A stretch of 64,000 nt of DNA from an uncultured Clostridium sp. (GCA_902493795.1 CABUQZ010000005.1:16827-80826), one strand, 5' to 3'. Positions 1-9,496 are shown, numbered from the stretch's first letter. A program made the numbers and translations. The notes: a model not told the origin generated them from the sequence alone.

Positions 1-5
1 AGAAA

Positions 6-2003
6 CTATTTATTATTTAGTTCCTTTTCAATTTTTTCTTCTATTAAATTAACGTCAAATCCATATTTTTTATCAACATCATCTTTATTTCCACTTGCTC
101 CAAATGAGTCTATTGTAAACATACGATTTTTATCATTTACATATTTATACCAAGAAAGAGATGCTGATCTTTCAATAACAAATGTTTTAAGACCTTTTGG
201 TAATATTTCGTTTTGGTATTCTTCACTCATTTTCTCAAATCTAGACATAGAAGGCATACTAACTATTCTTATTCCATATCCTTTTTCAATAAGTAAATCA
301 TAAACTTTCATAGTAAGGTCGAGTTCTTCTCCAGAAGTTATTATAATTCCTTCAAGATTATTTCTTTCTTTTTCTACAACATAAGCTCCATTAATAACCA
401 TACTACTAGAAGTATGTTCTTGTATTTTTACTTTGTTTCTTCCTAATATTATTGCAGCAGGTTTTCTAAGTTCTAGAATTGCTTTATAGGCTCCAATTGT
501 TTCATTTGCATCACTAGGTCTATAAGTATCAAAGTTAGGAGTTGCACGTAAAGATACTAATTGCTCAACAGGTTGATGAGTTGGCCCATCTTCTCCTACA
601 CTAATAGAGTCATGACTAAATACATAAATTACTGGTAAATCCATTAAAGCACTAAGTCTTAATGATGGTTTTAAGTAATCAGAAAATGAGAAAAATGTTG
701 ATACAAATGGAGTTAAATTAGATAAAGCAATACCATTTCCAATAGCTGCCATAGCATTTTCTCTAATTCCAAAATTAATATTTCTTCCTAAAGGAGTTAA
801 GAAAGAATTGTTTTCAGTATCACCTAGCCTTGCTTTAGAAGACTTAGATACATCAGCACTTCCTCCAATTAAAAATGGATAGTTTTTAGAAATAGAATTA
901 AGTATTTTTCCAGATACATTTCTAGTTGAATCCATAGAGTCTTGTGGTGCAATATAATCAACATCAAGAAGTTTAACAGGCTTTTTATTATTAATTAATA
1001 AATCAAGTTTTTCTTTTAATTCCTGACTAAGTCCTTCTACTTTAGAGTTCCACTTTTTAATTACATCTTTATTTCTTTCATGAATTTTTGAACTCATCTT
1101 TTCTTTTGTATCTTGTGAGATGGCAAAAGGTATTTCTCTAAGTCCTAATTTCTGTTTTATATAGTTGATATCGTCACTATCTAAAGGCGAACCATGTACT
1201 AAACAAGTTCCTTCGTTTTTGCTATATCGTCCAATAACTGTTTTAACTTCGATAATTGTAGGTTTAGAAATAGACTTTTTAGCTTCTTCTATTGCTCTAT
1301 CAATTTTAAAAGTATCTTCTCCATCATCAACTAAAATATAATTCCAGTTCATCGCTTCAAATCTCATTTTAATATCTTCATTAAATGATGTATCTAAATT
1401 ACCATCTAATGTAACACCATTTGAATCATATAAAACAATTAACTTATTTAGGTTAAGGTGTCCAGCAAGAGATGCTGCTTCATAGCTCATTCCCTCCATC
1501 AAGTCACCATCACCACACAATACATATGTATAATAATTGATAATATCTTCTCCAAAATAATTCCTTAAGAATCTTTCACTAATTGCCATTCCAACACTAG
1601 AAGCTATTCCTTGTCCTAAAGGTCCTGTTGATATATCTACTCCTTTAGTTACAGAGTATTCAGGATGTCCTGGAGTAATAGAATCAAGTTTTCTAAATTT
1701 TTTTAACTCTTCAAACGGTAAATCAAATCCTGCCATAAATAAAGTTGCATAAAGTAAAGCAGAACCATGTCCACAAGACATAACAAACCTATCTCTATTA
1801 ATCCATTTATCATCTTCTTGATTTACTTTAATATGATTAGCATAAAGTGTAGTAATTATAGGTGCAGCCCCTAAAACAATACCAGGGTGACCACTATTTG
1901 CTTCACTAATCATATCAATTCCAAGTGCTCTTATATTATCTACTATTTTTGAAATGTCATCATATACTTCTGTATTTTCTTCTTTTACATTAATATTTAG
2001 CAT
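6..2003 (-). CDS. tkt: Transketolase
   Basis: Transketolase, the thiamine-diphosphate enzyme of the non-oxidative pentose phosphate pathway that moves two-carbon units between sugar phosphates in the cytoplasm. The 665-residue length is normal for the family. Visible marks are GHPG near residue 40, GPLGQG near residue 127, the ThDP-binding GDGDLMEG run followed about 30 residues later by the DSN segment, GIREN in the pyrimidine domain and the HDSISVGEDGPTHQP loop. The start has a good ribosome binding site (GGAGGAGTT). It lies 11 nt downstream of the HAD phosphatase gene and is probably cotranscribed with it. The stop is TAG, which matters for judging the in-frame TAG seen near 49.8 kb. The gene is complete although its end is only 5 nt from the window edge. 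Confidence 0.97.
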   Translation of the reverse strand: MLNINVKEENTEVYDDISKIVDNIRALGIDMISEANSGHPGIVLGAAPIITTLYANHIKVNQEDDKWINRDRFVMSCGHGSALLYATLFMAGFDLPFEELKKFRKLDSITPGHPEYSVTKGVDISTGPLGQGIASSVGMAISERFLRNYFGEDIINYYTYVLCGDGDLMEGMSYEAASLAGHLNLNKLIVLYDSNGVTLDGNLDTSFNEDIKMRFEAMNWNYILVDDGEDTFKIDRAIEEAKKSISKPTIIEVKTVIGRYSKNEGTCLVHGSPLDSDDINYIKQKLGLREIPFAISQDTKEKMSSKIHERNKDVIKKWNSKVEGLSQELKEKLDLLINNKKPVKLLDVDYIAPQDSMDSTRNVSGKILNSISKNYPFLIGGSADVSKSSKARLGDTENNSFLTPLGRNINFGIRENAMAAIGNGIALSNLTPFVSTFFSFSDYLKPSLRLSALMDLPVIYVFSHDSISVGEDGPTHQPVEQLVSLRATPNFDTYRPSDANETIGAYKAILELRKPAAIILGRNKVKIQEHTSSSMVINGAYVVEKERNNLEGIIITSGEELDLTMKVYDLLIEKGYGIRIVSMPSMSRFEKMSEEYQNEILPKGLKTFVIERSASLSWYKYVNDKNRMFTIDSFGASGNKDDVDKKYGFDVNLIEEKIEKELNNK

Positions 2004-2014
2004 AACTCCTCCAT

Positions 2015-2809
2015 TTAATTAACTTGAGAATATAATTCATCAAGAACTAATTTAACTCCATTTTCTTTACTAGAAAGTGTAACAACATCAGCTAATTTCT
2101 TAACTTCATCACTTGCATTAGCAACAGCAACTTTAAAACCAGCTTCCTTAAGCATATCTATATCGTTAGAAGAATCCCCAATAGCCATAGCTTTAGATTT
2201 ATCAATATTTAAGTACTCACATAATCTAACAAGAGCATCTCCTTTAGAAACTTCTTTATTAACTACATCATAATATAGAAGTTTACCTTCAAAAATGTGT
2301 TTTGTTTTATTAGCTATTTTTAAAGTAGTATTTTCTTTAATATCTCTATTTAAATATTTCATGTTTTCAAGATTATATGATTCTAACACAACTTGAGAAA
2401 TCTCATCATCAATATCAAGAAGTGATGAAACAACAACAAAACCAGTATTATCATCATTTTTATTTGTATATCTTTTTTGAATACTATTAGCAACAAAGAA
2501 TAAATCATATTTTTTAACAAATTCATCCAATTTAGCTAAGTTATCCTTATTTATGGTATTATTATAAATAACTTTTTTATTTACTATGTTATATATTTCT
2601 GCACCATTAGAAGTAATAACATAACCACTTGTATTAAACTGCTTACATATTGGTATTGTATAAGTAAGCGGTCTACCAGTATTTAAAACAACAAAAATAC
2701 CTACACTAGCTAGTTTTTCAAAAATAGCTTTGTTTTCAATATCGATTGTCCCATTTTCTTTTGTTAGAGTACTATCTAAATCTGTAAATACAATTTTTAC
2801 ATCCTTCAT
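2015..2809 (-). CDS. Cof-type HAD-superfamily phosphatase
   Basis: Cof/IIB-type HAD hydrolase, 264 residues, the usual size. HAD motif I is FTDLDSTLT near the N-terminus (nucleophile Asp and acid/base Asp), motif II is the NTGRP segment, and motifs III/IV appear as KGDAL and GDSSNDIDML near residue 210, followed by the family-typical VANASDEVK. Such enzymes dephosphorylate small phosphorylated metabolites such as sugar phosphates or flavin and pyridoxal phosphates; the substrate cannot be read from sequence. It starts with a GGTGAT ribosome binding site and runs straight into transketolase, so a sugar-phosphate role is plausible but only inferred. Confidence 0.9.
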   Translation of the reverse strand: MKDVKIVFTDLDSTLTKENGTIDIENKAIFEKLASVGIFVVLNTGRPLTYTIPICKQFNTSGYVITSNGAEIYNIVNKKVIYNNTINKDNLAKLDEFVKKYDLFFVANSIQKRYTNKNDDNTGFVVVSSLLDIDDEISQVVLESYNLENMKYLNRDIKENTTLKIANKTKHIFEGKLLYYDVVNKEVSKGDALVRLCEYLNIDKSKAMAIGDSSNDIDMLKEAGFKVAVANASDEVKKLADVVTLSSKENGVKLVLDELYSQVN

Positions 2810-2871
2810 ATTATCACCTGGTTACTATTATATCACATTATGTAAATTTTATTAACAAATTATAAAACGAA

Positions 2872-2900
2872 AAAAAGAATACAGAAAATTCTATATTCTT
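2872..2900 (-). terminator. Rho-independent terminator after cardiolipin synthase
   Basis: Inverted repeat AAGAATA/TATTCTT (2875-2881 and 2894-2900), followed on the minus strand by a run of T. It sits directly downstream of the cls stop and separates cls from the HAD-transketolase unit. Confidence 0.7.
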
Positions 2901-2905
2901 ATAAT

Positions 2906-4411
2906 TTACATTAATGGAGCAAATAGTCTTAATAAGCCTTGCCATATTCCTTTAATAATAGATGGAGTTGCTTCTTTTTCTGTTACCTTATGAGATCGAG
3001 CTATTGTTTTAACTAAATCTTTTTTTACATTTTTAATCTCATCAACGTTTTCCATATAGACACCACATTCAAAATGCAAATAAAGGCTTCGATAATCAAG
3101 ATTAAATGTTCCAACAGTACAAACAGAGTCATCTGAAACAAAGACTTTAGAATGTATAAATCCAGGAGTATAAGTATATATTTCTACTCCATTTTTTATT
3201 AAGCTTTCAAAAAATGATGAAGATAAGCTATAAACTATTTTTTTATCAGCAATCTTAGGAACGATTATTTTAACGTCTACCCCTCTTTTAGATGCTAATA
3301 TAAGAGCTTTTTGAAGTTCCGAATCAAGTATCAAGTAAGGAGAAGAAATATATAAGTATTTTTTAGATTGGTTAATAATATTTAAATAAATATTCTCTCC
3401 AACATAATCGCTATCAAGTGGATTATCACAGTAACATGAAAGATATCCATTATCTTTATATTTTATACTATGATCGACATCATACTTAGTGTAATCTTCT
3501 TCATTTTCTTTATAAGCATTCCATAATGATAAGAACATTACAATAAAGTTATGTATTCCTTCACCCTTAATCATAATTCCATTATCTTTCCAATATCCAA
3601 AACGTTCTTTTTCATTTATATATTCATCTGCTAAGTTAATTCCTCCACAAAATGCAACCCTTCCATCAATTATTGTAATCTTTCTATGATCACGATTATT
3701 CATTATTATTCCACGAAATGTTTTAACTTCGTTAAACACAACCGTTTTAATACCTTTGCTTTCAAGCTGTTCTGCAAAATCATTAGGCATTGGAGCAATA
3801 CAACCAAAATCATCAAATATAAGTCTAACTTCTACCCCTTCTTTAACTTTTTTTTCAAGAATATCTAAAATAGTATTCCAAAATCTTCCTTTATCAATTC
3901 TAAAATACTCCATAAATATATATTTTTCTGCCTTATTTAATTCAATTTCCATCTGTTTAAATGTTTCTTCTCCAGTTGGAAAATATTTTACTTTATTGTT
4001 TTTAGTAACTGGAAAATTAGCAGATAATGCAAGATACTTAAGTTTATCTAAATTCTTATCATCTAACTCATTAAGTATTTTTTCATCTTGAACATAATAT
4101 CTTTTAGAATTAGCAACTTCTTTATTTACTTTTTTTAGCATTTTACTACTATGTAAATCATTACCAATAAACAAATATAACATAGTTCCTGCTGCAGGAA
4201 ATAATAATATTAAAACTATCCAAGGAAGATTAGAACTTAAACTTTTAGCATTCTTTATAATTTCCAAGACAAGAAGAATACTTAAAACTGTATATATTAT
4301 TTCAATTGCAGTAACTAGTTCACTAAAAAGAGTGCCTAAAGACATTACAAATACAATTTGAAAAATAAAACTTAATAAAACTACTCCAAATCTTTTCTCA
4401 CCAGGCGTCAT
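2906..4411 (-). CDS. cls: Cardiolipin synthase
   Basis: Membrane phospholipase D-family cardiolipin synthase, 501 residues, which joins two phosphatidylglycerols into cardiolipin and glycerol. The N-terminus has two hydrophobic segments (about residues 8-30 and 35-85, the second region forming one or two helices). The two HKD motifs are visible: HRKITIIDG near residue 242 with GGINLADEY after it, and HSKVFVSDD near residue 420 with GTFNLDYRS after it. This is the standard Cls layout. It has its own terminator downstream and no coupled upstream gene within 110 nt, so it is probably a single-gene unit. Confidence 0.95.
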   Translation of the reverse strand: MTPGEKRFGVVLLSFIFQIVFVMSLGTLFSELVTAIEIIYTVLSILLVLEIIKNAKSLSSNLPWIVLILLFPAAGTMLYLFIGNDLHSSKMLKKVNKEVANSKRYYVQDEKILNELDDKNLDKLKYLALSANFPVTKNNKVKYFPTGEETFKQMEIELNKAEKYIFMEYFRIDKGRFWNTILDILEKKVKEGVEVRLIFDDFGCIAPMPNDFAEQLESKGIKTVVFNEVKTFRGIIMNNRDHRKITIIDGRVAFCGGINLADEYINEKERFGYWKDNGIMIKGEGIHNFIVMFLSLWNAYKENEEDYTKYDVDHSIKYKDNGYLSCYCDNPLDSDYVGENIYLNIINQSKKYLYISSPYLILDSELQKALILASKRGVDVKIIVPKIADKKIVYSLSSSFFESLIKNGVEIYTYTPGFIHSKVFVSDDSVCTVGTFNLDYRSLYLHFECGVYMENVDEIKNVKKDLVKTIARSHKVTEKEATPSIIKGIWQGLLRLFAPLM

Positions 4412-4489
4412 ATTACCACTTCCTTACATACCAGATACTAAAAAAATATCTATAAATAATATAATATCGTTTGACATTTTTTACAACAT

Positions 4490-4514
4490 AAAAAGAATAG
4501 ATTTCTCTATTCTC
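4490..4514 (-). terminator. Rho-independent terminator after the serpin gene
   Basis: Perfect 8-bp stem AGAATAGA/TCTATTCT with a 4-nt loop (4495-4514), followed on the minus strand by TTTT, immediately downstream of the serpin stop. Confidence 0.75.
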
Positions 4515-4524
4515 TTTCTACTCA

Positions 4525-6201
4525 TTAATATTGAATATCTTTTGTTTTATCGTTATCCCATAACATTGGTTTATAAACTGTTCCAGTAAACCATACTTCT
4601 CCAGTGTTTTTATCTCTTACAAGGAATAGATAAGGTTTATCAAATGTTATGTCGATTTTTTCAACAGGTACATCATAAAAATAATCAAAAGATGAACCAG
4701 CACCTAACCCACCAATCATAGGTGTAACAGCAGCAGCTTTAATACCATCTTGATTTAACTCTATAACTGTTTTATGAGAAATTGATTCAATATAGGTTTT
4801 ATCTTCACTAGTTAACAAGCCAAGATTAGCTTTATTTTTATCAAATACATCTGTAATTCCTAGCTTTTTCAAATCATTTAATATATCTAATTGATAATCA
4901 AAACTAAATTTTGGAATAACTCCTTTAATTTCCGTTACAACTCCATCCTTAAAGTTTTCACTTTTAATATCTTTTAAATTACTAATTACTTTATTAAGGC
5001 TAACAGAGTCTAATTTATCAATATAAGTTGTTAGTTTTTCATTCTTAGGCATAACTGCAACATATTGTAATGTAACTCCATCATATTCTTTTAAGTCTTT
5101 TGCAAAAGCTTTAACATTATCATCTGTGTATACCATAAAGTCAGTAGTTTGATAACTCTTCTTATAATTTTTATTTATTTCATTTATATATGAATCCAAG
5201 TATTTTTTAACACCAGCATCCAAATTACCACTTTTTATTTCACTTTTTGTAAAACAATAATCGTACTTATCATACCCCTGTGCGTTCTTACCAGATACAT
5301 ATGTTAAATATTCTGCTTCATCAGGATTTTCTTTAACCCATTTTTTCAAAGCATCCCCAACTGTTTTTCTTACATTTTCTTCTCCTAATGTTTTAACTAA
5401 ATCATAATTATTAATTGAAGCGATTACTTGCATTCCAGATACTTTAGAAGAAAGATTTTCAAATGATAATTGTTTTAAAGTATACTCATAAACCCAAGAA
5501 TATTTTTCATGTTCATAGTTTGCATATGAAGTATATGAGTATCCAGCTTCCAAAAACTTATTTTTCCATTCCATATCAATAGCTAAAGCATTAATTAAAA
5601 CAAATGAACTATCTTTACTTAAATTATCAACAGCACTATCGATTAAATTAAGTGTTTTACTCTTAGCCCAATTATTAATATTAGTAGGAGATTCAAACGA
5701 ATCGTATATAACTTCAGCATTGTACTCTGTTTTTAGTCTCTCTGAATAATCAGTTTTAATTGTATTTTTCTTGTTATTATTAATAAACATTGCATTAGCT
5801 AAAGACATATGAGAACTATTTGTGTATTTTTTAGCTTTATAATCACCAATTAAAGCATCAAGTTGCTTTCTAGAGTCTCCATCAGTTCCCTCTTTTAACA
5901 TTGCTAAAGCATATTTTATTGAAAGCGGACTATAAGCCTTATTCTCTTCTTTATTTTCTATTTTAAGAAATTCGATATCAAAGTCTTCTAATCCATTACT
6001 CTTTATTCTGCTTTTATTTGCTATCTCTGCTTTATCTTTATTCTTTTCTTTTTTAGAATCATCGTCTTTTCCTAGTAAGATCATTAGTAGTACAAAAATA
6101 CCAATAATTAAAACCAAACAAATTATTATTATAGCTACAAGTCCTTTTTTACTTTTCTTAGGAGGAATAGCTACTTCATTATTTTTAACATCACTTTCCA
6201 T
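4525..6201 (-). CDS. Membrane-anchored serpin-family protein with a large insertion
   Basis: A serine protease inhibitor (serpin) fold displayed outside the cell. Residues 1-20 are cytosolic and Lys-rich, residues 21-43 form one transmembrane helix, and the rest is extracellular. Serpin marks are SPLSIKYALAML and DGDSRKQLDAL after the anchor, NAMFINN, MEWKNKF, GVIPKFSFDYQLDIL and the C-terminal DKPYLFLVRDKNTGEVWFTG. The hinge of the reactive centre loop is DGIKAAAVT (about residues 485-493), with the small residues needed for loop insertion at P12-P10. Two things are odd. About 150 residues lie between KNKF and the YDGVTLQYVAVMPK strand, where typical serpins have roughly 40. The reactive loop is also about 12 residues longer than in alpha-1-antitrypsin. 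At 558 residues it is well above the usual 370-420. The ribosome binding site is GGAGG. Whether it inhibits a protease is not shown; the family role in gut bacteria is protection against host or competitor proteases. Confidence 0.88.
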   Translation of the reverse strand: MESDVKNNEVAIPPKKSKKGLVAIIIICLVLIIGIFVLLMILLGKDDDSKKEKNKDKAEIANKSRIKSNGLEDFDIEFLKIENKEENKAYSPLSIKYALAMLKEGTDGDSRKQLDALIGDYKAKKYTNSSHMSLANAMFINNNKKNTIKTDYSERLKTEYNAEVIYDSFESPTNINNWAKSKTLNLIDSAVDNLSKDSSFVLINALAIDMEWKNKFLEAGYSYTSYANYEHEKYSWVYEYTLKQLSFENLSSKVSGMQVIASINNYDLVKTLGEENVRKTVGDALKKWVKENPDEAEYLTYVSGKNAQGYDKYDYCFTKSEIKSGNLDAGVKKYLDSYINEINKNYKKSYQTTDFMVYTDDNVKAFAKDLKEYDGVTLQYVAVMPKNEKLTTYIDKLDSVSLNKVISNLKDIKSENFKDGVVTEIKGVIPKFSFDYQLDILNDLKKLGITDVFDKNKANLGLLTSEDKTYIESISHKTVIELNQDGIKAAAVTPMIGGLGAGSSFDYFYDVPVEKIDITFDKPYLFLVRDKNTGEVWFTGTVYKPMLWDNDKTKDIQY

Positions 6202-6284
6202 ATTATAACCTCCGTATTTTCTAGTAAATTATAACATTACTTTGATGTTTGTTCAATAACTCCATTACTTTTTATTTAGTAGAT

Positions 6285-6764
6285 TTAATTAAGTATGGCT
6301 ATCATTATATTTAAGTATCCTGCAAATGTAGTCCACAAAATATAAGGAATCAATAAATAAAATGCATTTTTATCAACTCTTTTTGCATAATACATAAGAG
6401 CTAGTATTAAACACCACATAATAAATAAAGAGAAAAAAGCAAAATAATAAGCTTTTAAGTTAAAAAATATAATACTCCAAAAAAAGTTAAACACTAATTG
6501 CACACCATAAAGTATTAATGCTTTATTTTTATCATCACTTTTTATATATTCGTTATTCTTATATATTAAATAACTTGCTATTCCCATAAGTATGTAAAGA
6601 ATCGTCCACGCAACAGGAAAAAGCCATGTTGGTGGAGAAAAAAGCGGTTTATTAACCATTTCAAAGTCATCCATTGCTCCATAAGTTAAGAAAGCAGAAA
6701 CACCTCCAACAATAAGTGGAATAGCTATTGCAATAATTATTTTAAATATCTTATTCTTATTCAT
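6285..6764 (-). CDS. TspO/MBR family membrane protein
   Basis: A 159-residue TspO/peripheral benzodiazepine receptor-type protein with five predicted membrane helices. Recognisable elements are FSPPTWLFPVAWTILY with the conserved Pro/Trp residues, GIASYLIY, and NFFWSIIFFNLKAYYFA in the fourth helix. Family members bind porphyrins and related ligands in the membrane; the physiological role in Firmicutes is unclear. The start follows a GGGTGAT ribosome binding site. The gene lies 50 nt downstream of the YolD-like gene and may be read through from the SOS promoter, but I cannot tell from sequence. Confidence 0.9.
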   Translation of the reverse strand: MNKNKIFKIIIAIAIPLIVGGVSAFLTYGAMDDFEMVNKPLFSPPTWLFPVAWTILYILMGIASYLIYKNNEYIKSDDKNKALILYGVQLVFNFFWSIIFFNLKAYYFAFFSLFIMWCLILALMYYAKRVDKNAFYLLIPYILWTTFAGYLNIMIAILN

Positions 6765-6814
6765 CTAATCACCCATTATTATTTTATTAAGAATTAAGAT
6801 ATATATTCAAAAAA

Positions 6815-7219
6815 CTAAATATTTTTTATATCTAATACATCATCTATATCAATAGAAGTTTTATCACTTAGTATTAATTTTCTATAAATATAATCTATCT
6901 TAACAACAACAGTATCTTTATCACAGTATTGTCCGGTGTTTTTTTCTTTATTTTCTCTAAAGTATCTTATTAGTACTTTCTTATTTAAGCATTCTTTTAG
7001 CTTCTCATCTAAAAGAGCTTTTTCGTCATCTGATAAAATTACTTTTGAAAATTTTTCTTTTTCCTTTTCTTTTACCTCATCACCATATCCAGTTAATGCA
7101 GCAAAAGGAGCAAAAATAGCACTCCTATTATAAATACTCATTCTAACATGTTTGCTACTAGGTTCATGGTGTGGCATATTAATGATATCTTCATAATTAT
7201 TCACTTCTATGACCTCCAA
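6815..7219 (-). CDS. YolD-like protein (partner of the Y-family polymerase)
   Basis: A 134-residue YolD-like protein. The family signature is HHEPSSKHVRMS followed by NRSAIFAPFAALTGYGD near residues 16-46, and the rest is a highly charged helix and a short beta C-terminus (YRKLILSDKTSIDIDDVL). YolD-like genes in Firmicutes characteristically sit beside UvrX/YqjW-type Y-family polymerases and are thought to modulate them, by analogy with UmuD. Here the gene starts inside the 3' end of the polymerase gene (23-nt overlap), so the two are translationally coupled and share the LexA-box promoter. Confidence 0.9.
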   Translation of the reverse strand: MEVIEVNNYEDIINMPHHEPSSKHVRMSIYNRSAIFAPFAALTGYGDEVKEKEKEKFSKVILSDDEKALLDEKLKECLNKKVLIRYFRENKEKNTGQYCDKDTVVVKIDYIYRKLILSDKTSIDIDDVLDIKNI

Positions 7220-8696
7220 TTTCCATATTTCTTTCTATCATTGTAGCACCTTCTTCTAAGTCCATTCCTTTAAGTATAGAGTTTTTTCCATATTTAGCTT
7301 TTAGCTCTATTAATGTTTTTTGAATATTTCTTTCTTCTTTTTCCAGTTCCTTTTTCTTTTTCAAATCTTTATCGCACTCTTCTTGATCACTAAATAAATC
7401 AAATTGCTTATATATTTTATTTTCTACTATTTCTTCTTCTAAAGATAAATTACATACAGCTATATTTATTCGTCTTACTAAAAGAATTGGATTAGCGATT
7501 CTATCGAAAAGTCTCATTAAATGTTCTGTTATTACTTTAGTAGAAGATGTTTTATGATCAATTCTAATTGTTCCATGATCTGGCTTTGGTACACTTCTTC
7601 CATAATGATCTTTTTCAATTACCCCAGTATACATAGACATTATTTTATGATTTTTTAAATTACTAACATCATATCCAATAGTAAGTACAATAATATCTGT
7701 TAAAAATCCCTTTTTTACCATATCAAGAGTTAACACCTCTGCCATTTCTCTTACTATTAGTCTTGTTTTATCATAAGAATATGGTTCTTTTAAAACTTGT
7801 CCTTGTGAAAGACTCGTTGTTGTAGGTTTGTAGTTCTTAACATCTTTTAAAGTACAAGGTTCGTATCCCCAAGCATGATCAATTATAAGTTCAGCATTTA
7901 CCCCAAACATTTTATATAAATCATCCTCATTAGTTAAAGAATACCTAGCAATATCTCCCATTGTATAAAGTCCTAAAGTCTTTAATCTACTAGAAAGACC
8001 TCTTCCTATTCTCCAAAAGTCAGTCAAAGGCTCATAAGACCACAATCTTTTTCGGTAACTCATTTCATCAAGAAAAGAAATTCTTACTCCATTTTCTGAA
8101 GGATCACAATGTTTAGCATCAATATCCATAGCTATTTTAGCAAGATACAAATTAGTTCCAATACCACCAGTTGCAGTTATTCCTGTTTGCTTATAAACAT
8201 CTGTAATAATCATTGAAACTAACTCTAAAGGAGTTTTCTTATAAAGCTTTAAGTAATTAGTAATATCACAAAAAACCTCATCTATAGAGTAAGCAAAGAT
8301 ATCATCTTTAGATAAATATTTAAGATAAATACTATAAATATCTGTACTGTACTTCATATAAAGAGCCATTCTAGGAGGAGCTATTATATAGGAAAGCTCC
8401 AAATCATTATTTTTCAAATCTTCACTATTATATGATTTTCCAATAAAATCTCTATTGTTGTTTTTTTTCTTTCTTATAAGATTTACTTCTTTAACTTTTT
8501 GTACCACTTCATAAAGTCTAGAACGTCCTGAAAGTCCATAAGCTTTTAACGATGGTGTTACAGCAAGACAGATTGTTTTCTCTGTTCGAGATGAATCAGC
8601 AACAACTAAATTCGTAGCAAGTGGATCAAGCTTTCTTTCAACACATTCACAAGAAGCGTAAAAACTTTTTAAATCAATACAAGCATAATATCTCAT
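7197..8696 (-). CDS. Y-family translesion DNA polymerase (UvrX/UmuC-like)
   Basis: Error-prone lesion-bypass polymerase, 499 residues from the chosen start. It begins YYACIDLKSFYASCE, the palm motif with the first metal-binding Asp and the steric-gate region. YSIDEVFCDIT near residue 150 carries the second catalytic Asp-Glu pair, TATGGIGTNLYLAKIAMD gives the fingers/palm segment, and GRGLSSRLKTLGLYTMGDIA gives the helix-hairpin-helix thumb. The little-finger domain follows and ends in a charged tail. I use the ATG at 8694-8696, preceded by GGAGGGAGGAGCT, rather than an ATG 14 codons upstream that lies before this ribosome binding site. A consensus LexA box overlaps the promoter, so the gene should be DNA-damage induced. 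It is coupled to the YolD-like gene downstream. Confidence 0.95.
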   Translation of the reverse strand: MRYYACIDLKSFYASCECVERKLDPLATNLVVADSSRTEKTICLAVTPSLKAYGLSGRSRLYEVVQKVKEVNLIRKKKNNNRDFIGKSYNSEDLKNNDLELSYIIAPPRMALYMKYSTDIYSIYLKYLSKDDIFAYSIDEVFCDITNYLKLYKKTPLELVSMIITDVYKQTGITATGGIGTNLYLAKIAMDIDAKHCDPSENGVRISFLDEMSYRKRLWSYEPLTDFWRIGRGLSSRLKTLGLYTMGDIARYSLTNEDDLYKMFGVNAELIIDHAWGYEPCTLKDVKNYKPTTTSLSQGQVLKEPYSYDKTRLIVREMAEVLTLDMVKKGFLTDIIVLTIGYDVSNLKNHKIMSMYTGVIEKDHYGRSVPKPDHGTIRIDHKTSSTKVITEHLMRLFDRIANPILLVRRINIAVCNLSLEEEIVENKIYKQFDLFSDQEECDKDLKKKKELEKEERNIQKTLIELKAKYGKNSILKGMDLEEGATMIERNMEIGGHRSE

Positions 8697-8716
8697 AGCT
8701 CCTCCCTCCATTAAAT

Positions 8717-8758
8717 AAGATAACACTTTTTTATACAAAATGCAAGAACATTTGTTCG
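8717..8758 (-). promoter_or_regulatory. SOS (LexA/DinR) box and promoter of the Y-family polymerase
   Basis: On the minus strand CGAACAAATGTTC (complement of 8746-8758) matches the Firmicutes LexA box CGAAC-N4-GTTC. It abuts a -35 element TTGCAT (8740-8745), which is 17 bp from a -10 element TATCTT (8717-8722), so bound LexA would block RNA polymerase. The start codon follows 20 nt further on. Confidence 0.88.
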
Positions 8759-8770
8759 ACTATAACAAAA

Positions 8771-8804
8771 AAAATAAAAACGCAAAACTTTAATAAAGTA
8801 AGCA
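8771..8804 (-). terminator. Rho-independent terminator after the 8807-9496 gene
   Basis: Two-part stem: outer AAAATGC/GCGTTTT (one G-T pair) and inner ACTTT/AAAGT, followed on the minus strand by a long T-rich tail. It ends the two-gene unit 8807-10944. Confidence 0.65.
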
Positions 8805-8806
8805 TT

Positions 8807-9496
8807 TTATTTATATTTTAATATTCTAATAATATATTTAGAGCTTTTCGTATTTTTTAAAATTGAATGATATTTAAATTTACCAAACTTTCTAATACTA
8901 AAAACATCATTTTCTTTTAATACATAAGAAGATTTAGAACATATTTCATAATTTATTACTACTTCTTTTTCTTTAATCTTTTCTAAAGTTATTTTACGCG
9001 AAAGATTACACACACTTGATACAACATTATCAATTCTAAGACTTGATACAATAACATCAATAATGTCATATTCTCTTTTATAATCTTTTAATGTATCAAA
9101 AGAAACTTCAGAAATTTTAACTGAAGATTTACCAACCATAGTAAGATTATCCAAAAGAAAATCCCCAATTTCATTAAAAGCATACAAATAAAAACTACCA
9201 CGAAAAAGCACTATATCTCCAAAATAAGAAGGATTAATTTGTAAAGCAAACAAACTTCCAAGTATATCTTGATGTCTAATTTCAAAATAACTATCAATTT
9301 TAAATAATCTTATCTTAGGTAATTTATCACGATAAAGAATTACTTTATCTGAATCAGGATAAACATTAAATATTTTATAATCACTCTTTTTTATTTTGCC
9401 TTTAATACAATTTAATTCTTTTAAGTCGAGAAATAAAGTACTATCCCCTCTTAATAAACGCTCTATAGAATTGTTAATCTTATAATAATCAATCAC
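8807..9496 (-). CDS. Conserved-looking hypothetical protein, coupled to the HEFAH protein
   Basis: A 229-residue protein that I do not recognise. It is soluble, Lys/Ile-rich and mixed alpha/beta with no signal peptide or membrane helix. The start is a GTG that overlaps the TGA stop of the upstream gene by 4 nt (GTGA), so its translation is coupled to the 483-residue HEFAH protein and a shared role is likely. The N-terminal part may bind or modify nucleic acid or protein, but nothing in it is diagnostic. A terminator follows directly. Confidence 0.6.
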   Translation of the reverse strand: MIDYYKINNSIERLLRGDSTLFLDLKELNCIKGKIKKSDYKIFNVYPDSDKVILYRDKLPKIRLFKIDSYFEIRHQDILGSLFALQINPSYFGDIVLFRGSFYLYAFNEIGDFLLDNLTMVGKSSVKISEVSFDTLKDYKREYDIIDVIVSSLRIDNVVSSVCNLSRKITLEKIKEKEVVINYEICSKSSYVLKENDVFSIRKFGKFKYHSILKNTKSSKYIIRILKYK

